Below are positions 58,358 to 64,000 of a stretch of 64,000 nucleotides of DNA, piece after piece. Both the position numbers and the translations under genes were made by a program. How positions within the stretch are numbered: the first letter of the stretch is position 1; every line of letters starts with the position of its first letter. The notes beneath the pieces are model-generated. The model had not been told where the DNA came from. It made no database searches and worked only from the letters and a program-made list of their open reading frames with translations. The stretch is from NCBI GenBank assembly GCA_004558525.1, contig SFCQ01000004.1, forward strand, positions 62,001 through 126,000, given 5' to 3'. The DNA is from Clostridiales bacterium. Lineage in GTDB: Bacteria > Bacillota > Clostridia > Christensenellales > CAG-138.

Positions 58358-59239
58358 ATGGAGGAGAAGAGAAAGCGCCGCTTTGGCGACAGGAAGGACG
58401 GCCGCAGGCTAAGGAGCATGGATCCGCTTTCACGCGTAGCAAGCTATATAATGGTAAACAGAAGCGGCGCGTCAAACTACTTTGTCGACAGCGTTGATAT
58501 AGGCGAGATAGAGCGCTATATAAGGCACAAGCGCAATGACGAGGGGCTTGCAGGCTTTGGCATAATGCATGTGCTTGTTGCGGCTTATGTGCGCTGCGTA
58601 TCGCAAAGGCCCGCGGTAAATCGCTTTATATCGGGCCAGAAGGTGTTTGCAAGAAACAATATCGAGGTTAACCTTACCGTTAAGCTCGAGATGAAGAGCG
58701 ATTCCGAGGAAACCATAATAAAGATACGCCCCGAGCGGGACGCCACGGCTACGGACATATACAATCTTTTCAAAAAAGAGATAGAGTTCGCAAGGAGCGG
58801 GGAAGACAGCAGCTTTGACGGTGCGGCCAGGATACTTGGGCATATACCGGGCCTGTTCCTTAAATTTGCGGTATGGTTTTTGAAGCTGCTTGATTACTTC
58901 GGCCTGCTGCCAAAGAAGCTTACGGACCTTAGCCCGTTCCACGGCAGCATGTTCATAACCAGCATGGGCTCGCTTGGCATACCGCCGGTGTTCCATCACC
59001 TTTATGATTTCGGCAACGTGCCTATATTCATGTCCTTCGGGCCGAAGCAGAGGAAGCTTGAGATACAGAGCGACGGCAAAATAGTCGAGCAGCGCTTCAT
59101 AACCTATACCGCCGTTACCGACGAAAGGATATGCGACGGCTTCTATTTCTCCACCGCGTTCAAGACGATAAAGAGCATAATGCGCAATCCTTATCAGCTT
59201 GATGAGCCGCCCAAGGAGATATTCTACGATATAGACTAA
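58358..59239 (+). CDS. E2-like (2-oxoacid dehydrogenase) acyltransferase domain lacking catalytic His
   Basis: This 293-residue protein has the catalytic-domain layout of lipoamide acyltransferases without any lipoyl or subunit-binding domain: MDPLSRVASYIM, IMHVLVAAYVRCVSQRPAVNRF, NNIEVNLTVKL, MFITSMGSLGIPPVFHH and ITYTAVTDERICDGFYFSTAF. The active-site motif is normally DHRxxDG; here His is replaced by Glu (DERICDG). It may be inactive or do other chemistry. Stand-alone members near lipid genes exist but their role is unclear. Confidence 0.8.
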   Translation: MEEKRKRRFGDRKDGRRLRSMDPLSRVASYIMVNRSGASNYFVDSVDIGEIERYIRHKRNDEGLAGFGIMHVLVAAYVRCVSQRPAVNRFISGQKVFARNNIEVNLTVKLEMKSDSEETIIKIRPERDATATDIYNLFKKEIEFARSGEDSSFDGAARILGHIPGLFLKFAVWFLKLLDYFGLLPKKLTDLSPFHGSMFITSMGSLGIPPVFHHLYDFGNVPIFMSFGPKQRKLEIQSDGKIVEQRFITYTAVTDERICDGFYFSTAFKTIKSIMRNPYQLDEPPKEIFYDID

Positions 59240-59264
59240 AGAAAAAGCATTGGAGAAGGATACC

Positions 59265-59735
59265 ATGTCCATTGAAAAAGTAAGAAGCTATCTTGAGCCG
59301 TATGGCGTAGCGGACAGGATAAGGGAGTTTGAGGTGTCCAGCGCGACGGTGCAGCTTGCCGCGGCGGCATTGGGCGTTGATGAGGCAAGGATAGCAAAAT
59401 CGCTTTCCTTCCACACGGGCGCCGGCTGCATGATAATAGTCATGGCGGGCGACGTTAAGGTGGATAATCATTTGTTCAAGCAGCAGTTCGGCTTTAAGGC
59501 GCGCATGCTTTCCGCCGAGGACGCGCTTTTGATGACGGGCCACGCCGTAGGCGGCGTATGCCCGTTTGCAGTCCCTGCTGACGTCAAGGTATACCTTGAC
59601 GAATCGCTTAAAAGATTCGCTACGGTCTTTCCGGCTTGCGGTACGGCGGCAAGCGCAATAGAGCTTGCTCCGGACGAGCTTAAGGCCTGCCTGCCTGGAG
59701 CGGAATGGATAGCGGTATCCAAACCAATTGAATAA
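59265..59735 (+). CDS. YbaK/EbsC-family aminoacyl-tRNA deacylase
   Basis: This 156-residue protein starts at the ATG at 59265. Family motifs are AAAALGVDEARIAKSLSF with the Lys that holds the tRNA end, VDNHLFKQQFGF, GHAVGGVCPFAVP and PDELKACLPGAEWI. Members hydrolyse mischarged tRNA, such as Cys- or Ala-tRNA-Pro, in trans. A terminator follows. Confidence 0.9.
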   Translation: MSIEKVRSYLEPYGVADRIREFEVSSATVQLAAAALGVDEARIAKSLSFHTGAGCMIIVMAGDVKVDNHLFKQQFGFKARMLSAEDALLMTGHAVGGVCPFAVPADVKVYLDESLKRFATVFPACGTAASAIELAPDELKACLPGAEWIAVSKPIE

Positions 59736-59757
59736 ATTTTGAATTATTGTCACATAT

Positions 59758-59780
59758 CAGCCCCTTAAGGGGGCTTTTTT
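59758..59780 (+). terminator. Terminator after the YbaK-like gene
   Basis: AGCCCC (59759-59764) pairs with GGGGCT (59770-59775), followed by five T. Confidence 0.85.
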
Positions 59781-59845
59781 ATAGCCGCAAATGTGGTATG
59801 CTATCTATAATGGCTTTATGCTTGACGAAAGGTCATGATTGCGAT

Positions 59846-60262
59846 ATGAAGGAACGTTTTATGCGGTTTATGGAGGGGAGATACGGCGCAGACCAGCTTT
59901 CCCGCTTCCTTAACTTTGTTGCGATAGCGCTTATAGTGCTATCGATGATATTCGGCGCTTTTGGCTTATCCGTGGTATACAGCGTGCTTTGGTGGCTGGC
60001 CGTATTGATAATGCTTATAGCGCTGTGGCGCATGTTTTCAAAAAACATCTCAAAACGATATCAGGCCAACGTTAAGTATCTTACTATAAAAAACAACGTT
60101 GTCTCCTTTTTCAGGCGCAAATCCTCGCGCATAAAGCAGCTTAAGACCCACCGTTTCTTCAAATGCCCCAAATGCGGCCAGGTGGTACGCACACCCAAAG
60201 GCAAGGGCTCCATACGCATAACCTGCCCCAAATGCCGAGAGGTGTTCATAAGGAAAAGCTGA
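59846..60262 (+). CDS. Membrane protein with C-terminal zinc ribbon
   Basis: This 138-residue protein starts at the ATG at 59846 (MKERFMRFM), with AAAGG some way upstream; an earlier in-frame Met lacks a better site. Two adjacent hydrophobic helices (about 20-65) are followed by a basic segment and a zinc ribbon, FKCPKCGQVVRTP and ITCPKCREVF. The function is unknown. The stop overlaps the next start (TGATG), so the two genes are coupled. Confidence 0.78.
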   Translation: MKERFMRFMEGRYGADQLSRFLNFVAIALIVLSMIFGAFGLSVVYSVLWWLAVLIMLIALWRMFSKNISKRYQANVKYLTIKNNVVSFFRRKSSRIKQLKTHRFFKCPKCGQVVRTPKGKGSIRITCPKCREVFIRKS

Positions 60263-61113
60263 TGTTCGGCTATGTTATGGCAGACGCCGCAACGCTTTCC
60301 ACTCAGGCGCAGGCAAGATACAAGGCGGCATACTGCGGGCTTTGCCACAGCCTTTCGGGCAAAATAAGCCTGGGCAGGCTGCTGCTAAGCTTTGATATGG
60401 CGTATCTAACGCTGCTGCTGGATTGCGCATACGAAAGCGAGATAAGCGCATCCAGGCTGAAATGCCTTGTCCACCCCATAAAGCCGCGCGAATGCGATAT
60501 AAGCAAAAATACATCATATGCGGCGGATATGACAATCATATTGGCCTATCACAAGGCGGTTGACGATATAATCGACGATAATAAGCTCACAGCCAGGTTT
60601 TCAAAAAAGCATCTGGAAAACGCTTACAGGGCCGCCTGCGAAAGGCACGGCGCAAAGGCGGACAGCATCGAGGCGAGCCTTATGGCGCTTGAAGCCATAG
60701 AAAGGCGCAACAGGCCGGGCGCAGATACGGACGAAGCTTCAAAATGCTTTGGCCGCCTGCTGGGCGAGGTTTTTGCAGAGGGCGAATTTGCACAAAGGCT
60801 GCGCCCGTTTGGCGAGGCGCTTGGCAGGTTTATATATATAATGGACGCATGGGAGGACGCCGGGGCCGACCGCAAGCATTCCCGCTACAATCCGCTTATA
60901 TTGAACGACACCTTTGAGCAGGACACATACGCGCTGCTCAAGGCGCTTATGGCGGCATGCATAAGGGAGTTTGAAAAGCTCCCGCTTTCCTGCGAAGGGG
61001 CAGGCAAAACAGAGCTTGAGATACTGCGCAACGTGCTTTACCGCGGCATATGGACCAGATATGACATAAAGCGCGCCGCAAAACAGAAAAAGCCTGAAAA
61101 GCGCAAAGCTTAA
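60262..61113 (+). CDS. DUF5685-like protein
   Basis: This 283-residue protein starts at 60262, 1-bp overlap with the preceding stop. It begins MFGYVMADAATLS and has ARYKAAYCGLCHSLS, with a CxxC, an all-helical body (VDDIIDDNKLTARFS) and IYIMDAWEDAGAD. This matches DUF5685-type clostridial proteins, whose helical fold with DDxxDD recalls prenyl-transferase-like all-alpha proteins, though the function is not established. It lies directly upstream of a DnaJ-like gene. Confidence 0.7.
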   Translation: MFGYVMADAATLSTQAQARYKAAYCGLCHSLSGKISLGRLLLSFDMAYLTLLLDCAYESEISASRLKCLVHPIKPRECDISKNTSYAADMTIILAYHKAVDDIIDDNKLTARFSKKHLENAYRAACERHGAKADSIEASLMALEAIERRNRPGADTDEASKCFGRLLGEVFAEGEFAQRLRPFGEALGRFIYIMDAWEDAGADRKHSRYNPLILNDTFEQDTYALLKALMAACIREFEKLPLSCEGAGKTELEILRNVLYRGIWTRYDIKRAAKQKKPEKRKA

Positions 61114-61133
61114 CGGCGGAAAGGGGGCGCAGC

Positions 61134-61781
61134 GTGACCGACCCATACAAGGTGCTTGGTATTCCTACCACGGCTACCGACGATGAGGTGAAGGCCGCAT
61201 ACAGGCGGCTCGCCAAAAAGTATCATCCGGACGCTAACCCGGGCGACAAGGCCGCCGAGCAGCGCATGAAGGAAATAAACGCCGCTTACGACCAGATAAT
61301 GAACAAAAACGCCTCCTCGGAGCCGTTCGGCTCAGGCTACGACCCGTTCGGCGGGGCATATTCAGCATACGGCGGCGCAGGCGCGCAGGGCGGCGACCCG
61401 AAGATGCAGGCCGCATACAACTACCTTGCCTACGGAAGATACAGGGAAGCGTTAAACGTGCTTTCATCCATACAGCAGCACGACGCGCGCTGGTATTATT
61501 ACAGCGCCGCGGCTAATCACGGCCTGGGCAACACGGCGGCCGCGCTTGAACACGCACGAAAGGCCGTCAACATGGAGCCTGACAACATTGAATATGCCGA
61601 GTTCCTTGAACGGCTGCAAAACGGCGGCGCGTACTATTCTCCCTTCGGCGGCTTTGGCGATTTCGGCGGCTTTGGCGGCTCCCGGAGGGTATATAACTGC
61701 TCCTCAGGCTCAGGCAGGCTCTGCCTCGGCGCGCTGGCCATGCAGCTCTTCTGCCTGTATTCGCGTTTCTGCTGCCGGTAG
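61134..61781 (+). CDS. J-domain protein with TPR-like region
   Basis: This 215-residue protein starts at a GTG after AAAGGGGG. The J domain (about 3-62) has KVLGIPTTATDDEVKAAYRR and the HPD motif in KKYHPDAN. A Gly/Tyr/Phe-rich stretch (about 68-88) leads to helical repeats (AAYNYLAYGRYREALNVL, AANHGLGNTAAALEHARKA). It ends with a second GF-rich stretch and a Cys-rich tail that may be membrane-associated. It is a DnaK co-chaperone by J domain; its client is unknown. Confidence 0.9.
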   Translation: MTDPYKVLGIPTTATDDEVKAAYRRLAKKYHPDANPGDKAAEQRMKEINAAYDQIMNKNASSEPFGSGYDPFGGAYSAYGGAGAQGGDPKMQAAYNYLAYGRYREALNVLSSIQQHDARWYYYSAAANHGLGNTAAALEHARKAVNMEPDNIEYAEFLERLQNGGAYYSPFGGFGDFGGFGGSRRVYNCSSGSGRLCLGALAMQLFCLYSRFCCR

Positions 61782-61953
61782 ATCATCAGCCGCTATTCAC
61801 TTTATCCTTAGCCCTGTAAAAAACGCCATAGCTTTTTCAAATCTATACACATAATGCATAGTTTTGTTCAATCGCGCCATAATATGCAAAATCGTTAATA
61901 AAGCGAGGTTTTTGTTTGATAGTTAACAAACGGGTATTTACCCAACAAATATA

Positions 61954-61982
61954 TTGTAAATTCCAAAAGCTGCATTTATAAT
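61954..61982 (+). promoter_or_regulatory. Promoter of the V-type ATPase operon
   Basis: TTGTAA (61954-61959) and TATAAT (61977-61982) are 17 bp apart, about 75 bp before the first gene. Confidence 0.6.
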
Positions 61983-62058
61983 GAATCTGTAGCGCCTTTT
62001 GGAGCGTACCTATTTGTTTTAGACGTATCAATATGCATAATCAAGGAGGAGCATAGCT

Positions 62059-62370
62059 TTGTCATCGATGATAGAACGCATTGCCGAAGCCGAGCAGCAG
62101 GCGCTTGAGCTTAAAAAGCAGGCTGCGGCACAAGCACGCGAAAAAGCAGCCGAGGCTGCGGCGGAAGCAGCAAGGCGGACCGAGTCCGCGCAGGAAAAAG
62201 CGCGCGATAGGCTCGCCTACGCCGAGGAAACGGCAAAGGCTGAAGGGCGCGCCCTTTTTGACGAGATATTCAACGAAAACGCCGCCAAGGCGGACCAGCG
62301 GCGCAAGGAGGCCGAGAAAAGGCTCAACGCCGCGGCAGAATATATAATAGAGAAGGCGGCCCAGGCATGA
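62059..62370 (+). CDS. V-type ATP synthase peripheral-stalk subunit (G/H type)
   Basis: This 103-residue protein probably starts at TTG (62059), seven bases after GGAGGAG; the first ATG (62068) is too far from it. It is one long Ala/Glu/Lys/Arg-rich coiled coil (AEQQALELKKQAAAQAREKA), as in the stalk subunits that open many clostridial V-ATPase operons. It overlaps the next gene by ATGA. Confidence 0.85.
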   Translation: MSSMIERIAEAEQQALELKKQAAAQAREKAAEAAAEAARRTESAQEKARDRLAYAEETAKAEGRALFDEIFNENAAKADQRRKEAEKRLNAAAEYIIEKAAQA

Positions 62371-64000
62371 TAGTTCCCATGAAACGGCTTACCCTTATCG
62401 GCCTTGCAAACGAGAGGGAGCAGGTTTTGTGCGCGTTGCAGCGGCTTAAGGCGGTGCAGATAATTTCCGAGGGTCAGCTTACGGACAGCGCCAAGCTGCG
62501 CCTGCTTGAAGAAAAGGTAGACAGGCTGGACAGCGCAAGAAAGTCCATTAAGGCCTATTACAAAAAGCCGCTGCTCAGCCCTACGCCGCAATGCACCGAG
62601 GATCAGCTTTACAAAAGCAAGGCGTCCGGCGATGCGCTTTGCCGCGAGATAGAGGGGCTTGAAAGCGAGCAAAGCGCCTGCAAGGCCGAAATAGAGCGCG
62701 AGAAGGCGCTCATAGCCTCGCTTGAGCCATTCAGGGAGCTTGGCACGGACATTGAGCTTATCAAGCCGACAAAGCATATAAGCTATATTTTAGGCGTTGC
62801 GGACGCAAAGGCCATGGAGGTCATTGAGAGCATAGAAAGCTGCCTCGATACGCATATAGGGCTTGAAACCTTCGGCGCGGAGGGCGCAAGGGCCGTGATA
62901 ATCGCGTGCCAGAGCATAGACTATGAGCCTGTTATGCGCATGCTTAAGGAGACCGGCTTTGTCGAGTTCATGCCGCCTAAGCTCACGGGCACTTTTTCAC
63001 AGAACATAGAAAAAGAAAAGGCGAAGCTTACCTCCATTTCAGAAAGATTGGAGGAGATCAACAAGCAGCTTGCCGAGGCCGCTAAAAAGCGCGCCGAGCT
63101 GGACATGGCTGCCGACGCTTATGCGATAGAGCGCGACAGGGCGCAGGGGGACGCCGCATTGAGCGTGAGCGAATATGCCTATGTGCTGGACGGCTGGGCC
63201 AGGGCGGACAGGCTTGACGACATAAAGGCCGCCATAGAAAGCGTTACCGACGCCTATTATATGGATACGCGCGATCCTTTAGACGACGAGACGCCGCCGA
63301 GCGTCACCAGGAACAGCAGGCTAATAGAGCCGTTTGAGGTCATTACCGAAATGTACGCCCTGCCTTCATACAGGGGCATGGACGCGGCCGCGGTGATGGC
63401 GCCGTTCTACTTCCTGTTCTTCGGCATGATGCTTTCCGACTTTGGTTACGGCATGCTGCTGTTTATAGGCGGTATGCTGTACACAAAATACTTAAAGCCC
63501 ATGGGCAGCACCGCAAAGCTTGTTAAGGTCATAACCTACGGCGGCCTTTCCACCATGCTGTGCGCGCCGTTTATAGGCACGTTCTTCGGCATGGAATGGA
63601 ACGATATATTCTCTACCACCATATTCCCGCTGCTCTTCAACCCCATGACGGACGTTATGCCCATGATGTTCCTCTCCTGCGGCCTTGGCCTTGTGCATAT
63701 GTATGCAGGAATAATCGCAAAGATGTATATGTGCTTCCGCGACGGGGACTGGCAAAGCGCCATATTCGATCAGCTTAGCTGGATGCTGCTTTTGACCGGA
63801 CTTGTACTGCTTTTTGCCGCCCCGGCAATAAAGACCGCCGCGCTCGTGCTTATAATTCTTGGCGGCGGCATGCTGCTGCTGTTTTCCGGCCGTTCCGCAA
63901 AAAATCCCATAATAAGGCTCGGCAAGGGTTTCAGCGCGCTTTACAATATAACCGGCTACCTTTCAGACATTCTCTCCTATGTGCGCATATTTGCACTCGG
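62367..64000 (+). CDS. V-type ATP synthase subunit I (3' end outside window)
   Basis: This frame begins MIVPMKRLTLIGLANEREQV and runs off the right edge after 544 codons. The N-terminal 320 residues are a long coiled cytoplasmic arm (RLEEINKQLAEAAKKRAEL). Membrane helices start near PFYFLFFGMMLSDFGYGMLL, and the last visible residues are LSDILSYVRIFALG, the conserved helix that faces the rotor ring. It carries ions across the membrane in the Vo part. The rest of the operon should follow outside the window. Confidence 0.95.
   Translation, partial: MIVPMKRLTLIGLANEREQVLCALQRLKAVQIISEGQLTDSAKLRLLEEKVDRLDSARKSIKAYYKKPLLSPTPQCTEDQLYKSKASGDALCREIEGLESEQSACKAEIEREKALIASLEPFRELGTDIELIKPTKHISYILGVADAKAMEVIESIESCLDTHIGLETFGAEGARAVIIACQSIDYEPVMRMLKETGFVEFMPPKLTGTFSQNIEKEKAKLTSISERLEEINKQLAEAAKKRAELDMAADAYAIERDRAQGDAALSVSEYAYVLDGWARADRLDDIKAAIESVTDAYYMDTRDPLDDETPPSVTRNSRLIEPFEVITEMYALPSYRGMDAAAVMAPFYFLFFGMMLSDFGYGMLLFIGGMLYTKYLKPMGSTAKLVKVITYGGLSTMLCAPFIGTFFGMEWNDIFSTTIFPLLFNPMTDVMPMMFLSCGLGLVHMYAGIIAKMYMCFRDGDWQSAIFDQLSWMLLLTGLVLLFAAPAIKTAALVLIILGGGMLLLFSGRSAKNPIIRLGKGFSALYNITGYLSDILSYVRIFAL

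Noticed and set aside
1..64000. CRISPR arrays, prophage or complete insertion sequences
   Set aside because: No regularly spaced repeats, cas genes, phage structural genes or intact transposase with inverted ends were found.

Overview
The window is bacterial, protein-dense and about half G+C. It looks like an anaerobic member of the Clostridia (Bacillota). The evidence is class B sortase and sorting signals, cohesin/dockerin modules, SAM-I and tandem glycine riboswitches, a V-type ATPase operon, rubrerythrin and rubredoxin-type redox proteins, GGAGG ribosome binding sites and sigma-A promoters. Most genes use ATA for isoleucine almost exclusively: about 20 of 21 Ile codons in the nucleosidase at 8139-8831. 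The block at about 49.7-55.1 kb does not. Placement below class is not possible by eye; a Christensenellales-like gut organism would fit.

Layout. 0-7.5 kb (mostly minus): a zinc-ribbon protein cut by the window edge; a signalling cluster (degenerate receiver protein, LuxR-type response regulator, histidine kinase, and a receptor with a solute-binding domain, a multi-span membrane region and a kinase-like tail); a sorted surface protein; and a DUF308 membrane protein. 7.7-13 kb: ribosomal protein L31, an MTA/SAH-nucleosidase-like enzyme, a FecBCD-type metal-chelate ABC transporter led by a TM1266-type regulator behind a long structured leader, and tRNA-Met. 13.2-19.4 kb is a surface/accessory region: a lipoprotein, a sortase fragment, a wall-anchored cohesin protein beside a dockerin-bearing papain-fold hydrolase, an XRE regulator whose likely operator lies in their promoter, and a transposase scrap fused to a beheaded Ser/Thr kinase. 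19.6-27.6 kb: two DHH phosphoesterases, Hsp20, MreB, a lipoprotein-type class B sortase, MetK behind a SAM-I riboswitch, and a DnaA-box cluster.

27.6-40.6 kb holds the most unusual system: a twelve-gene minus-strand run in which nearly all genes overlap or nearly touch. It encodes two acyl-activating ligases (one fused to a carrier domain), a free acyl carrier protein, two PlsC-type acyltransferases, an LRAT-domain protein fused to a phosphopantetheinyl-transferase-like domain, three alpha/beta hydrolases, a FakB (DegV) and FakA (DAK2) fatty-acid kinase pair, and an MFS/GPH transporter. Together they look like a self-contained acyl-carrier pathway for fatty-acid activation and transfer into lipids. 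41.0-49.6 kb: a complete glycine cleavage operon (GcvT fused to serine hydroxymethyltransferase, GcvH, GcvPA, GcvPB, lipoate ligase, dihydrolipoyl dehydrogenase) under a tandem glycine riboswitch.

49.7-55.1 kb: a compositionally different block (TetR plus truncated MATE pump, PerR-like Fur protein plus rubrerythrin, a short-chain dehydrogenase, flavin reductase-rubredoxin, DUF421, cupin) ending beside tRNA-Glu. 55.5-64 kb: an amidohydrolase, an NlpC/P60 hydrolase, an E2-like acyltransferase missing its catalytic His, a YbaK-type deacylase, a zinc-ribbon protein, a DUF5685-like protein, a DnaJ-TPR protein, and the start of a V-ATPase operon that runs off the right edge.

A family of short hairpin-rich repeats is scattered at 8.9, 24.6, 26.3 and 27.1 kb. 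One copy is flanked by an 18-bp duplication and has overwritten the stop codon of the ABC ATPase gene.
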